DNA of 64,000 nucleotides from Nitrospiraceae bacterium. Its GTDB lineage: Bacteria > Nitrospirota > Nitrospiria > Nitrospirales > Nitrospiraceae. The stretch is from assembly GCA_919902505.1 (NCBI GenBank), contig CAKKRE010000036.1, positions 53,807-117,806 on the forward strand, in the 5' to 3' direction. This document shows, in pieces, positions 51,547 through 60,898 of the stretch (position 1 is its first letter; each line of letters opens with the position of its first letter). Both the position numbers and the translations under genes were made by a program. The notes below the pieces were generated by a model. The model was not told the DNA's origin. It made no database searches and saw only the letters and a list, made by a program, of their open reading frames with translations.

Positions 51547-52359
51547 CTACAATTTTCCGGCAAGCCAATAGACGATGATTCCTGCCACTTCATCGACGGC
51601 TTGAGTGGTGATGAGCAGGGCCTTGGCTGTGGGAAGGAAGTCAAAGAGGGTGGCCTGTTCCCAGGCTTGTTGTGGAGTGTGTTGAGATTCATAGCCGCAG
51701 GGAAACGGGGTGACGACAAAACCTTGCTTTTCGAAGAGTCTGACTGCGCGGGGCAGGTGATAGGCCGCGGTCACCAACGGGATGCGTCCTGACCCAAGCA
51801 TGGCCTTCGTCTGCACGGCGTTCTCATAGGTGGTCCGTGATTTCTCCTCGATCAGGATCGCGGATTCCGGCACACCAAGGCGGAGCGCCCACCGTTTCAT
51901 CTCGTGGGATTCCATCAGACCGGTTCGACGCACGGTGGCGTCGCCCCCGGTGAGCAACAGTTTCGGGGCAAGATTCTGTTGCCACAAGTTTGCGCCACAA
52001 GTCGTGCGCTGACGCGAGGCTTCAGAAACATCATCGGCCGGGCGGAGCGACCCTTTCTGAAAGACGCCACCTGCCAAAACCACCACCGCGTCGAACTTCG
52101 ATGTCGTGGTGGCCTGGAATGGTGGATGCTGGGCTTCGAGCAGCGCAATGTACATGTTGGAAAGAATCGGGGTGGCCGTCAGCAAGAGCAGCAGCAGGGT
52201 GAGAAATGAGAAGCGCCTGACCCAAGTCGTCCTCCCGGGAGACACGGGGAGGCAGGCGGTCAACAGGGAGAGTAGCCCGGCGATGAGAATCCATGACAAG
52301 GGGTAGAGTAGGTATTTCAAGGCCTTATACACACCGAACCAGATGGGCGTAAGGTCCAT
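51547..52359 (-). CDS. YdcF/ElyC/SanA-family (DUF218) membrane protein
   Basis: A 270-residue protein with two N-terminal TM helices (LLYPLSWILIAGLLSLLTAC, FSFLTLLLLLLTATPILSNM) and a DUF218 domain: FDAVVVLAGGV, PKLLLTGGDATVRRT, ILIEEKSRTTYENAVQTKAM, and VTAAYHLPRAVRLFEKQGF. ElyC of E. coli affects undecaprenyl-phosphate use and peptidoglycan integrity. Start ATG 52359. The last residues include another hydrophobic stretch. Confidence 0.9.
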   Translation of the reverse strand: MDLTPIWFGVYKALKYLLYPLSWILIAGLLSLLTACLPVSPGRTTWVRRFSFLTLLLLLLTATPILSNMYIALLEAQHPPFQATTTSKFDAVVVLAGGVFQKGSLRPADDVSEASRQRTTCGANLWQQNLAPKLLLTGGDATVRRTGLMESHEMKRWALRLGVPESAILIEEKSRTTYENAVQTKAMLGSGRIPLVTAAYHLPRAVRLFEKQGFVVTPFPCGYESQHTPQQAWEQATLFDFLPTAKALLITTQAVDEVAGIIVYWLAGKL

Positions 52360-52440
52360 AGACGTTCCCGGTTAACAGGCGAAACAGAGTGCTCAGCATA
52401 CACTGAGGGCGTACAGACACCAAGTGTTGAGGAGGATTCG

Positions 52441-52926
52441 ATGGCAGACGGACGACACTATTGGTTGATGAAATCCGAACCCGAGGTCTTTTCGATCGAC
52501 GATCTTGCTCGATCACCCAAGCAGACGACTTCCTGGGATGGTGTGCGGAACTATCAGGCGCGTAACTTTATGCGGGCAATGAAGGTCGGGGATCAGATCC
52601 TGTTTTACCACAGTAATGCCAATCCTCCCTCGGTGGTGGGAATTGCGGAAGTGGTGAAAACGGCTTATCCCGATGCCACGCAGTTCGATAAGCGGGATTC
52701 GCACTACGATCCGGCCAGCAGTCCGGATCAGCCGCGCTGGGACATGGTCGATATCCGGTTTGTTCGCAAATTCCTCGCGCCGCTGTCGTTGGACCTGTTG
52801 CGCGCGAAGCCTAGTCTGAAGGGAATGGAATTGCTTCGAAAGGGATCGCGACTGTCGGTTCAGCCGGTGCGGGCGGCCGAGTGGAATGAAATTATCAGGC
52901 TGGAAGAGGTACAGGCGGACGGCTAG
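52441..52926 (+). CDS. EVE-domain protein
   Basis: A 161-residue PUA-like EVE protein, whose family binds modified DNA or RNA bases. Recognised by YWLMKSEPEVFSIDDL, TSWDGVRNYQARNFMRAMKV, ILFYHSNANPPSVVGIAEVV and WDMVDIRFVRKF. AGGAGG lies 5 bp before the ATG. Some EVE proteins act with modification-dependent restriction enzymes, but no such partner is next to it here. Confidence 0.93.
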   Translation: MADGRHYWLMKSEPEVFSIDDLARSPKQTTSWDGVRNYQARNFMRAMKVGDQILFYHSNANPPSVVGIAEVVKTAYPDATQFDKRDSHYDPASSPDQPRWDMVDIRFVRKFLAPLSLDLLRAKPSLKGMELLRKGSRLSVQPVRAAEWNEIIRLEEVQADG

Positions 52927-52980
52927 CACGGCCCGGAAGAACTCGATTCAGGATGGGAGATGTCCTCGGTTCAGCACGTG

Positions 52981-53229
52981 TCAGCTACGAGCCTTTCCGT
53001 CATCCAGATACCGATGTTGCCAGTCGAGCCAGGCATGTCCCAGTTCATGGGCGAGAATGTATCTCCGTCGCGTGACGGGTAGTCGTTTGCGGATATAGAT
53101 GGTCTTGGCTTCATTGTCCCAAATCCCATCCGCATTCGAATCCTGCCGGTCCATCTCGGAGTCCGTGACCTGCCTGATCATGATGTGGTAGCCGAACGGA
53201 AGGATGACTTTGTTTGGTATTCGCACCAT
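52981..53229 (-). CDS. Very short HEXXH metalloprotease-like protein
   Basis: About 82 residues with a complete zinc-binding HEXXH helix, RYILAHELGHAWLDWQH, close to the C-terminus, and a calcium-loop-like DRQDSNADGIWDNEAKT in the middle. It resembles the core of M48/ImmA-type proteases cut to its minimum; no third ligand is assured. Start uncertain: GTG 53238, ATG 53229 or GTG 53226 share GAGGGG. It is convergent with the EVE gene. Confidence 0.7.
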   Translation of the reverse strand: MVRIPNKVILPFGYHIMIRQVTDSEMDRQDSNADGIWDNEAKTIYIRKRLPVTRRRYILAHELGHAWLDWQHRYLDDGKARS

Positions 53230-53462
53230 GCCCCTCACGGTCGTATCAAATAGGTGGCCTCAGCCAAGAATTCCTGCTCCGAAATAGCCTAACATATTTC
53301 CTCTTTCCTCTTCCTGTCAAAATAAGCATTATTATCAGTTGTTTGCGAGAGATTGCTGCTTAGTCGCTGTATGGCCGCTCGGTGGTGGTTGAGCAATTTT
53401 CGATGGCGATGATCCAGCGCTGAGCATTTCAATTGAAAGATTGGATGGTGTATCATGCCCCC

Positions 53463-54206
53463 ATGGTCGAGAAACTTCTTGCGCAAGAACTCGCGAAACC
53501 CTATCCCGCAGTCGTTCGGATCGTGGGCGTCAAGATCCGTGACCGTGGGGAGGTGAAGAAATTCGATGCCGGAGAGGCGTCCCTGGTGATGGGGGATCGG
53601 GTGCTGCTCGAAGTGGCCGGGGAGTTGAGCTACGGGGTCGTTTACGGGGCTCCTCAGGTGATGCCGTTCATTCCGCCCATGCGCGTGCTTCAGCCGATCA
53701 CCAGGAAGGCGACAACCGAAGATGTGGCCACGATCGATCGGTACGAACGGTTGGCATCGGAGGGAATGAAGGCGTGTCGGGAGCAGGCGGCGGCCCTGGG
53801 ACTCAGAATGAAACTTGTAGAGGTGTTCTGCTCGTTTCATCGCCGGCAGATGACCTTTGTCTATACCGCTGAAGATCGAATCGATTTTCGCGAGTTGGTT
53901 CGCTTGTTGGCACGCCGATTCGGCGGGCGCATTGAAATGCGTCAAGTCGGGGTACGCGACGAAGCCAGTCGGTTGGGCGGGATCGACACCTGCGGTCTCG
54001 TACTCTGTTGTGCCGCGTTCCTCACTGAAGTGAAACCGGTGACTGTCAAACAGGCACGGGTGTTGGGGCTTCCTGTCGATGACCCCAAATTACTCGGTGT
54101 CTGTGGTCGTCTCAAGTGTTGCCTCTTGTTTGAGGCGATGGACAATCCCCCTTCAAAATCCTCGGCTCTGATTAACCCCTCCCGTTCACGCCTGGCCTCG
54201 TCCTAA
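53463..54206 (+). CDS. PSP1-domain protein (RicT/YaaT-like)
   Basis: About 247 residues with VVRIVGVKIRDRGEVKKFDA at the front, the PSP1 C-terminal domain (DFRELVRLLARRFGGRIEM, RLGGIDTCGLVLCCAAF) and the Cys-rich CGRLKCCLLFE near the end; the paired cysteines match the Fe-S ligands of RicT. RicT works in the Y-complex (RicAFT) that tunes RNase Y and phosphorelays in Bacillus; role here unknown. Starts at 53433 (TTG) and 53445 are alternatives. It runs ahead of the lysine cluster by 129 bp. Confidence 0.88.
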   Translation: MVEKLLAQELAKPYPAVVRIVGVKIRDRGEVKKFDAGEASLVMGDRVLLEVAGELSYGVVYGAPQVMPFIPPMRVLQPITRKATTEDVATIDRYERLASEGMKACREQAAALGLRMKLVEVFCSFHRRQMTFVYTAEDRIDFRELVRLLARRFGGRIEMRQVGVRDEASRLGGIDTCGLVLCCAAFLTEVKPVTVKQARVLGLPVDDPKLLGVCGRLKCCLLFEAMDNPPSKSSALINPSRSRLASS

Positions 54207-54335
54207 TCCGCACCTGTTCCGAAGAAGAGTCCCCTTTCCTTCGTCTCTCAGACTTCTCTTGATCCATTCCCCTTTCGCACCCAGAAAAGGCGGTTCTTTT
54301 CGTCCGAAGGAGTATAATGGGCTGTGAGGTGACGG

Positions 54336-55427
54336 ATGCCTCAAGTGTTGGTGCTTGGAGCCGGAAAAATCGGGTCCCTCGTGGCTGGGTTGTTGTCGGC
54401 CATTGGGCAGTACCACGTTCACCTGGCCGATCTTACCCTTGATGCCCCGAAGCGATTGATCGATGACTTGTCGCTGTCCGCGGTCACTCCCTGTGCGTTA
54501 GACGTGCGGCGACCGGATGCGGTTGCGGCATACGTCGGCTCCTACCCATTCGATGCGGTGATCTCCAGCCTGCCGTACTTCTGTAACCCGACCGTTGCCG
54601 AGATTGCGCGAGCCCATCAACTCCATTATTTCGACCTGACCGAAGACGTGGCCGTGACCGGTCGCGTCAAGGCGATCAGTGCGGGCGCCGATCGTGCGTT
54701 TATTCCTCAGTGCGGGTTGGCGCCGGGGTTTATCAGCATCGTGACGAATGACCTGATCGGACATTTTGAATCCATCGACAACGTGAAGATGCGTGTCGGC
54801 GCCCTGCCTGTTCATCCGAGCAATGCACTGAAGTACTCCCTCACCTGGTCCACCGACGGGTTAATCAACGAGTATGCCAACGTCTGTGTCGGCATTGAGG
54901 GGGGAGAGGAGGTCCACCTTCAGCCGTTGGAGGGATATGAGACAATTGAATTGGACGGACTACTCTACGAGGCCTTCAACACGTCAGGCGGCCTGGGCAC
55001 TCTCGCGGACACGTACCGCGGACGGGTCCGAACCATGAATTATAAGACCCTGCGGTATCCCGGGCATTGCGAAAAAATTCAATTTCTCATGAAGGACCTC
55101 AAGCTGAATGAGGATCGGGAGACGCTCAAGCGAATCCTGGAGCGAGCGATTCCTCAGACGCAGCAGGACGTGGTGTTGATCTATGCGGCTGTGACCGGCA
55201 CCAGGCAGGGTGAGTTGTTCGAGGAGACCTATGTGAAAAAGGTGTATCCGCGGACGATCCTTGGGCGGCTCTGGTCTGCGATTCAGGTCACGACAGCGTC
55301 GTCGCTCTGTTGCGTCGTCGATCTTGTGATGGCCAGGCCTTCAGCCTATCGGGGCTTCGTCACGCAGGAGCACTTTCACTTGCAGGATGTGCTGAACAAT
55401 CGGTTCGGGGATTGTTTCCGGGCCTGA
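54336..55427 (+). CDS. Saccharopine dehydrogenase / lysine-6-dehydrogenase family protein
   Basis: A 363-residue NAD(P)-dependent enzyme with an N-terminal Rossmann motif [20 protein letters not shown] and the family substrate domain ([58 protein letters not shown]). This matches the saccharopine-reductase-like group that includes Lys-6-dehydrogenase, acting between lysine and aminoadipate semialdehyde. It stands 7 bp before an ALDH7 gene, whose substrate would be aminoadipate semialdehyde, so the pair most likely oxidises lysine or saccharopine. Direction unproven. Confidence 0.87.
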   Translation: MPQVLVLGAGKIGSLVAGLLSAIGQYHVHLADLTLDAPKRLIDDLSLSAVTPCALDVRRPDAVAAYVGSYPFDAVISSLPYFCNPTVAEIARAHQLHYFDLTEDVAVTGRVKAISAGADRAFIPQCGLAPGFISIVTNDLIGHFESIDNVKMRVGALPVHPSNALKYSLTWSTDGLINEYANVCVGIEGGEEVHLQPLEGYETIELDGLLYEAFNTSGGLGTLADTYRGRVRTMNYKTLRYPGHCEKIQFLMKDLKLNEDRETLKRILERAIPQTQQDVVLIYAAVTGTRQGELFEETYVKKVYPRTILGRLWSAIQVTTASSLCCVVDLVMARPSAYRGFVTQEHFHLQDVLNNRFGDCFRA

Positions 55428-55434
55428 CGGCATC

Positions 55435-56991
55435 ATGACGATACAGGAACTGTTCAAGACCTTGGGGCTGACGCAGGAACAGCCCGGGGGATGTCTCTCC
55501 TCCGCGACGTGGAGTCGCACCACCGACGCCGGTATCGTCGAGTCTCGTAATCCATCGACCGGAGAGCCGCTGGCAGGAGTGTACGGGTGTTCCCTTGCCG
55601 ATTACGATGCCCTCGTAACCGGATCGCAGCAGGTCCAGGCCTCGTGGCGGATGGTGCCGGCGCCGAAGCGCGGCGAGGTGATCCGTCTGGTGGGCCAGGC
55701 GCTACGAGCACACAAGGATGCCTTGGGTACGCTGGTGTCGTTGGAGGTGGGCAAGATTAAGGCTGAGGGCGATGGCGAAGTGCAGGAGATGATCGATATG
55801 GCGGACTTCGCCGTCGGGCTGTCGCGCATGTTGTATGGGCAAACTATGCATTCAGAGCGTGCACGGCATCGGATGTATGAACAATGGCATCCAGTGGGTG
55901 TGGTGGGTGTCATTACGGCGTTTAACTTTCCTGTGGCGGTCTGGGCCTGGAATGCTTTTATTGCCGCGGTGACCGGCAACACCGTGTTGTGGAAGCCGTC
56001 ACCGAAAGCTCCACTCTGCGCATTGGCGGTTCAGCGGCTGTGCAATCGTGTGCTGGAAGACGCCGGGTATCCCGGTGTCTTCGCGCTCTGTACGACGGAT
56101 CGCGTCGAGCTGGCCGAGCGGATGGTGCGAGACGAACGGCTTCCGTTGATCTCCTTCACTGGCTCGGTGCCTGTCGGGAGGCATGTCGCGGAGGTGGTCG
56201 GACATCGGTTGGGCCGGAGTCTTCTGGAATTGAGCGGGAACAACGCCGTCATCGTGGACGAAACGGCCGATCTGGATTTAGCGACACGCGCCATCGTCTT
56301 CGGCGCGGTCGGTACGGCGGGACAACGCTGCACCAGTACCAGGCGACTGATCGTGCATGAATCTCAGTACGAGCTGCTGGTCCCGCGACTGCTGTCGGCC
56401 TATGCGCAGGTGAAAATCGGTGATCCCCTCGAGCCGGATATGTTGATGGGGCCGCTTATCGACGGCGAGGCGGTGACGCGGTACCTGTCTGCGCTTGAAG
56501 AAGTGAAGAAGGCGGGCGGTGAGGTGCTATGCGGAGGACGTGTCTTGCCTCGTCCCGGCTATTTTGTCGAGCCCACGATCGTGCGGGCGCAGAACCACTG
56601 GGATATCGTCCAGCGGGAAACCTTTGCGCCGATTCTCTACGTCATGATCTATCGAACGTTGGAGGAAGCCATCCGAATGCATAATGCGGTTCCGCAAGGC
56701 CTGTCCTCCGCGTTGTTTACCACCCATCTCCGGAACAGTGAGACCTTCTTGTCCGCGATCGGCAGCGACTGCGGGATTGCCAATGTGAACATCGGGACGT
56801 CGGGCGCGGAAATCGGCGGGGCATTCGGTGGAGAAAAAACCACTGGCGGCGGACGGGAAGCCGGTTCCGATGCGTGGAAGGCCTACATGCGCCGACAGAC
56901 CAACACGATCAATTGGGGAACTGAGTTGCCGTTGGCCCAGGGGGTGACGTTTGGACGGGCGGAAGGAGGGAATGATGGGGCAAGAAGCTGA
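55435..56991 (+). CDS. Aminoadipate-semialdehyde dehydrogenase, ALDH7 family
   Basis: A 518-residue aldehyde dehydrogenase with [35 protein letters not shown], catalytic Glu265 (LLELSGNN) and Cys299 ([13 protein letters not shown]). The C-terminal [20 protein letters not shown] and [14 protein letters not shown] are diagnostic of ALDH7 (antiquitin), which oxidises alpha-aminoadipate semialdehyde in lysine degradation. It is 7 bp after the saccharopine-dehydrogenase-like gene and overlaps the VOC gene by 17 bp. Confidence 0.93.
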   Translation: MTIQELFKTLGLTQEQPGGCLSSATWSRTTDAGIVESRNPSTGEPLAGVYGCSLADYDALVTGSQQVQASWRMVPAPKRGEVIRLVGQALRAHKDALGTLVSLEVGKIKAEGDGEVQEMIDMADFAVGLSRMLYGQTMHSERARHRMYEQWHPVGVVGVITAFNFPVAVWAWNAFIAAVTGNTVLWKPSPKAPLCALAVQRLCNRVLEDAGYPGVFALCTTDRVELAERMVRDERLPLISFTGSVPVGRHVAEVVGHRLGRSLLELSGNNAVIVDETADLDLATRAIVFGAVGTAGQRCTSTRRLIVHESQYELLVPRLLSAYAQVKIGDPLEPDMLMGPLIDGEAVTRYLSALEEVKKAGGEVLCGGRVLPRPGYFVEPTIVRAQNHWDIVQRETFAPILYVMIYRTLEEAIRMHNAVPQGLSSALFTTHLRNSETFLSAIGSDCGIANVNIGTSGAEIGGAFGGEKTTGGGREAGSDAWKAYMRRQTNTINWGTELPLAQGVTFGRAEGGNDGARS

Positions 56992-57574
56992 CCTCGATGC
57001 GTTGATAGCTCGTATGACGGCCGACTTTCTGGCGCAGAATAGCGCAGGACGGATGCTTCGCCGGGCCTTGGACGACGTCGGGGTTGGGTTTATCCCGGTG
57101 ATCGACCATATCACCATCCGGACAATGGACATTGATCGGCGCGCCGAAGAATTTCTCGCACTGGGTTATCGGTACGATGAAACGCTTCATTATGACGATT
57201 GGTATGCCAAAGTATTCCGGCGGGCCGGGTATCCGGCGCTGTTTGTCGATCAGGCCTATCCGGACGACCGTGGCAAGACCAGCATCATCCCCCGCTGGGT
57301 CGAGAAATTCGGTGATCAGGTGTTTCACCATGTGGCGGTCCGGGTCGAGGATATCGAGCAGGCCATTCTCAAATTGAAGGCGAAGGGCGTGGTCTTTGCC
57401 GGCGAGATCGTCGGCGCCCGGGGAGGCACGTTGCGCCAGATTTTTACCGCGCCTGAGATGGTCGATGGGCAGCCCTTTTCCGTCCTTGAATTGGCCGAAC
57501 GGCATCAGGGTTATCAGGGATTTCTTCCTCCACAAGCCGACAGTCTCATGCGCTCGACCATGCGAGGTTTGTAA
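56975..57574 (+). CDS. VOC-family protein of the lysine cluster
   Basis: About 199 residues. Vicinal-oxygen-chelate repeats begin with [20 protein letters not shown] and [20 protein letters not shown], with metal-ligand candidates His in DHITIRT, His in FHHVAV and Glu in [11 protein letters not shown] 56975 is preferred because GGAGG lies 6 bp upstream. Context with aminoadipate enzymes suggests an oxygenase or lyase acting on a lysine-derived oxoacid, analogous to the DUF1338 2-oxoadipate enzyme, which also has a VOC-like fold; this is inference. Confidence 0.82.
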   Translation: MGQEADLDALIARMTADFLAQNSAGRMLRRALDDVGVGFIPVIDHITIRTMDIDRRAEEFLALGYRYDETLHYDDWYAKVFRRAGYPALFVDQAYPDDRGKTSIIPRWVEKFGDQVFHHVAVRVEDIEQAILKLKAKGVVFAGEIVGARGGTLRQIFTAPEMVDGQPFSVLELAERHQGYQGFLPPQADSLMRSTMRGL

Positions 57575-57745
57575 GGCCGTCGTCTCTATGTCCGCCGCCC
57601 TGAATTCCCACTTCGTTGTTGAGTCTTCCTTGCACCGAATCAGGTGTGCCTCGACCAGATGCGTCAATCTGCGTACAATCCGCCGTTTCGACCAAGCCAG
57701 GTCGAGAGTGTCTGGCATGCGCGATCTCAACAGGAGGTTCTCTTC

Positions 57746-58816
57746 ATGGTGCAATCTATCGCGACGTCACGCTTGATCCTTGCACTGCTGGTGCTCTGTA
57801 CACTTGGAGCAGGAAGTGGTTCCGTACAAGCATCGCCGTCCGGCCATGCCCCTCATGGCACCGTGACGATCGATGGTGTCACGGTGCCGGATGTCGGGCC
57901 CCTGCCGACGGTGGTCCCGATACCGTCCTCCAATCTCAACTACACCGCTAAGATCGAACTCGGCAAGCAACTCTATTTTGACGGACGACTCTCCAAAAAT
58001 AACGCGATCTCCTGCGCCTTCTGCCACAACCCCGGGACCGGATTTGCGGATCCCCGCCAGACGTCCATCGGCGTCGGCGGAGGCGTCGGAGGACGACAGT
58101 CGCCAACGGTCTACAATACGGGATTGAATCACGTCCAGTTTTGGGATGGTCGGGCACGTTCGCTTGAAGAGCAGGCCATCGGGCCGATTCATAACCCTGT
58201 GGAGATGGCCGAGACGCATGAACATGTGGTGGCCAAGCTGGGGAAGATCAAAGGGTATCAGCAACAATTCAGGGCTGTATTTGGAACAGATGTCAATCTT
58301 CAGAGCATTGCCGAGGCGATCGCCGCCTACGAGCGCACCGTGGTCTCCACCAATTCCGCTTTTGATAAATACGTGTTAGGCGATCAGAAAGCCATGGATG
58401 AGGCGGCGGTTCGAGGACTGGCCATTTTTAAGGGTAAGGCTCGTTGCATCCTCTGCCACAATGGGCCGAACTTCACCGATAATCAGTTTCACAACCTCGG
58501 CGTGCCTCAGGTCGGTCCGATGAAGGAAGACCTTGGGCGTTTTGCTGTCAGCAGGGCGGAGAAAGACCGGGGCGCATTTAAAACGCCGACGCTCCGTAGC
58601 ATCACAGAAACCGCTCCGTATATGCACGATGGCGCGTTTAAAACGCTGGAAGAGGTCGTCGAATTTTTGGATCAGGGCGGCGGGAGCAATCCCAATCTGA
58701 GCCCCCTCGTCAAGCCGTTGAATCTGACGGCGGAGGGAAAAAGCGATCTCGTTGCCTTCTTGAAGGCGCTGGCAGGAGAGCCGATCCCGCTCAGCATGCC
58801 AAAATTGCCGAAATAA
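57746..58816 (+). CDS. Di-haem cytochrome c peroxidase (MauG/CCP family)
   Basis: A 356-residue periplasmic enzyme with a signal peptide (SRLILALLVLCTLGAG to VQA) and two haem c sites, CAFCH (Cys90-His94) and CILCH (Cys234-His238). Family stretches are GKQLYFDGRLSKNNAISCAF, DPRQTSIGVGG, NTGLNHVQFWDGRARSLEEQ and TPTLRSITETAPYMHDGAFK. It reduces hydrogen peroxide with cytochrome c electrons, or performs MauG-like oxidation. ATG 57746 has AGGAGG 8 bp upstream. First gene of a four-gene redox cluster, followed by DUF1264 pair and a cytochrome c. Confidence 0.94.
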   Translation: MVQSIATSRLILALLVLCTLGAGSGSVQASPSGHAPHGTVTIDGVTVPDVGPLPTVVPIPSSNLNYTAKIELGKQLYFDGRLSKNNAISCAFCHNPGTGFADPRQTSIGVGGGVGGRQSPTVYNTGLNHVQFWDGRARSLEEQAIGPIHNPVEMAETHEHVVAKLGKIKGYQQQFRAVFGTDVNLQSIAEAIAAYERTVVSTNSAFDKYVLGDQKAMDEAAVRGLAIFKGKARCILCHNGPNFTDNQFHNLGVPQVGPMKEDLGRFAVSRAEKDRGAFKTPTLRSITETAPYMHDGAFKTLEEVVEFLDQGGGSNPNLSPLVKPLNLTAEGKSDLVAFLKALAGEPIPLSMPKLPK

Positions 58817-58929
58817 AACACGAATCCTTTTGTGCCGCCTGTGACTCTCACGGGCAGATACGTGTGCCTTGGTCGGTCTATTTTGTCCAAGCATCGGTGC
58901 ATTCCAACCCCAACCATAGGAGGCCTTCT

Positions 58930-59436
58930 ATGTTTCGAAATCTTTGTGTGCTCGGTGCGAGCACCATTGCGCTCGCCCTCGGTGGGCCCGCGCTTGCGGC
59001 GGATATGAAGCCGGGTCCGGCGGACGGATTCGACATTCACGTCATGGCGCCCCATAAAATGGAAGATGGGTCGGTGGCAGGCCCGTTCCATCACTATTGT
59101 AAGGCCGTCAAGCCGGAAGTCTTGCAATGTCTGCTGTTCGAATCCGCGGATCCCAATGCCGTGCTCACCGACGTGGAGTATTTTGTGGCCAAGCCTGTGT
59201 CACGGTCGGCGGTGCCTCTCGATGTCTGGAACAAGTTCTATCACGACCATGAGGTCGAAATAGCGACCGGGCGTGTTCAGGTGCTGGATATGCCTGATGC
59301 CCAGGCCAAAGAAGTGGCGGCGGCTGCGGCCAAGACGGATGGCATTATTTTCCACTTGTGGCCGAAGGGCGCGAAAGCTCCGGATGGATCGGTGGCGCAT
59401 CCGACGTCCGTGGGGCATAAACCGCGGACGGAGTAA
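58930..59436 (+). CDS. DUF1264 protein, exported (copy 1)
   Basis: A 168-residue DUF1264 protein with a cleavable signal peptide (CVLGASTIALALGGPALAAD). The domain shows FDIHVMAPHKMEDGSVAGPF, HHYCKAVKPEVLQCLLFESA, VLTDVEYFVAKPVSRSAVPL and FYHDHEVEIATGRVQVL, with conserved His and two Cys that may bind metal or haem. In plants the family is oil-body-associated; in bacteria function is unknown. ATG 58930 has AGGAGG 8 bp upstream. It is about 70-75% identical by eye to the next gene, a tandem duplication. Confidence 0.9.
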   Translation: MFRNLCVLGASTIALALGGPALAADMKPGPADGFDIHVMAPHKMEDGSVAGPFHHYCKAVKPEVLQCLLFESADPNAVLTDVEYFVAKPVSRSAVPLDVWNKFYHDHEVEIATGRVQVLDMPDAQAKEVAAAAAKTDGIIFHLWPKGAKAPDGSVAHPTSVGHKPRTE

Positions 59437-59486
59437 GTGCCAATAGCGCGTGATTCATCCTGTGCCCTAATTGTAAGGAGGCCACT

Positions 59487-60041
59487 ATGCGACGTGCGAT
59501 TGTGATGTTTGGATTGTGTGCGGCGGCGTTGACGGCAGCCGGTTGTGCAGAGACTGCCCGCGAAATGAAATCCTCCTCTGCGGCACCCGCTACCGCCATG
59601 GTGACGAAGGCCATGCCGACACCGGCGCAGGGCTATACTATTCATGTCATGGCTCCTCACAAATTTGAAGACGGATCGGTGCATGGTCCGTATCATCACT
59701 ACTGCAAGCCGATTTCCACGGAAGTGCTGCAGTGTTTATTGTTCGAGTCGACGGACGCCAACGCTTTACTGACGGACATTGAATATTTTGTGGCAAAGTC
59801 CGTTTCTCGCGCGCATGTTCCGTTGGAGACTTGGAATAAGTATTACCACGACCATGAGGTGGAGATTGCCACGGGGCGGGTGCAGATTCTGGACATGCCG
59901 GAGGCGCAGGCGAAGGAAGTCGCTGCCATTGCGGCCAAAACCGACGGGATCATTTTTCATCTTTGGCCGGACGGAGCCAAGGCGCCGAACGGTCAGGTGG
60001 GGCATCCCCAGTCTGTGGGCCACAAGCATCGCACTGAATAG
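59487..60041 (+). CDS. DUF1264 lipoprotein (copy 2)
   Basis: A 184-residue paralogue of the previous gene, sharing YTIHVMAPHKFEDGSVHGPY, HHYCKPISTEVLQCLLFEST and HDHEVEIATGRVQILDMPEA. It differs at the N-terminus, where LTAAGC is a good lipobox after VMFGLCAAA, so this copy should be membrane-anchored while copy 1 is soluble. AAGGAGG precedes the ATG. The periplasmic pair between a peroxidase and a cytochrome c suggests a role in redox or metal handling at the membrane; inference only. Confidence 0.9.
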   Translation: MRRAIVMFGLCAAALTAAGCAETAREMKSSSAAPATAMVTKAMPTPAQGYTIHVMAPHKFEDGSVHGPYHHYCKPISTEVLQCLLFESTDANALLTDIEYFVAKSVSRAHVPLETWNKYYHDHEVEIATGRVQILDMPEAQAKEVAAIAAKTDGIIFHLWPDGAKAPNGQVGHPQSVGHKHRTE

Positions 60042-60128
60042 CTGGAGCGACGCAGATCCATCGGGCGGAGGGGGCGCATCGTGCGGCCTCTCCGCCTGTG
60101 CTATTTCTGATGAAAGGGAGACGCGGTG

Positions 60129-60575
60129 ATGGATGCTGGACGTCTATGCCTGACGGGATGGCTGCTGCTCGGCGGTGTATCTGCCGGTTGGGCGGCGAAT
60201 TCCGAAGTGTTGAGGCCCCGTGTTCCGATCGACCAGATCGAGGCGGCCAGGACTGTAACCAATCCCTTTCCTGTCACACCGGAAATGCTCCAGCAGGGAA
60301 AGGCGCTCTTCGAAGGCAAAGCATTCTGTCGCGCCTGCCACGGGTCGGACGGGAAGGGACTAGGAATGGATTTGGACTATTCCACCTTCAAAGGACCGCT
60401 CCCACGGAACTTTACCGATAGGCTGTGGCAGCAGGCCAGGACGGACGGTGAGCTGTTCTGGATTCTGAAAAACGGGAGTCCCGGGACGGATATGGCTCCG
60501 TTTATTCCACTCGTCCTGACCGAGGAGGAGGCCTGGCAAGTTCTCATGTATGTCCGTTCTTTCGGTGGGCGATGA
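60129..60575 (+). CDS. Mono-haem cytochrome c
   Basis: About 148 residues with a signal peptide (CLTGWLLLGGVSAGWAAN) and one class I haem site CRACH (Cys67, Cys70, His71); the probable sixth ligand Met is in PGTDMAPFIPLV. Typical segments are GKALFEGKAFC, LPRNFTDRLWQ and EEAWQVLMYVRSF. GTG 60126 directly precedes ATG 60129; both could be used with GGGAG upstream. Likely electron carrier for the peroxidase three genes upstream. Confidence 0.92.
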   Translation: MDAGRLCLTGWLLLGGVSAGWAANSEVLRPRVPIDQIEAARTVTNPFPVTPEMLQQGKALFEGKAFCRACHGSDGKGLGMDLDYSTFKGPLPRNFTDRLWQQARTDGELFWILKNGSPGTDMAPFIPLVLTEEEAWQVLMYVRSFGGR

Positions 60576-60898
60576 CGTGTGAGCCCCGCGCCGCACTTAC
60601 GGTTTCAGTGTCGTCGATAGGCTCGGTTCCTTGCGGGCGGCTTGTTTGTCGGGATGCCGCAAGCTCGCCGCGCTGAGACAGGTGAATGGTCGGCATTGAC
60701 CGAAGCCAAGGCGCTGTATACCGACAATGTGTCTGACCGGTCCGTTACGCGGCGCCTTGCACTATCAAAGGATCTCAGCCAGCACTGCGTGTCGTGGTTT
60801 TTTGATGCCAGCACGTTTGTCGGGTTACAGGATCGACTGTGGGCTGGATTATGCTGACCGACATTTGTGAGGGTGTTGTTATTGAGGCGCTAGGAGTT
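60576..60898. other. 323-bp stretch without a convincing gene
   Basis: Short open frames exist on both strands but none has a ribosome site and a protein-like composition at once. TTTGTCGG occurs twice (near 60645 and 60824) without further structure. This marks the boundary between the redox cluster and the sparse accessory region. Confidence 0.6.

Noticed and set aside
60642..60857. 71-codon frame after the cytochrome c gene
   Set aside because: TTG start, no ribosome site, no domain; an opposite-strand frame of equal quality exists.
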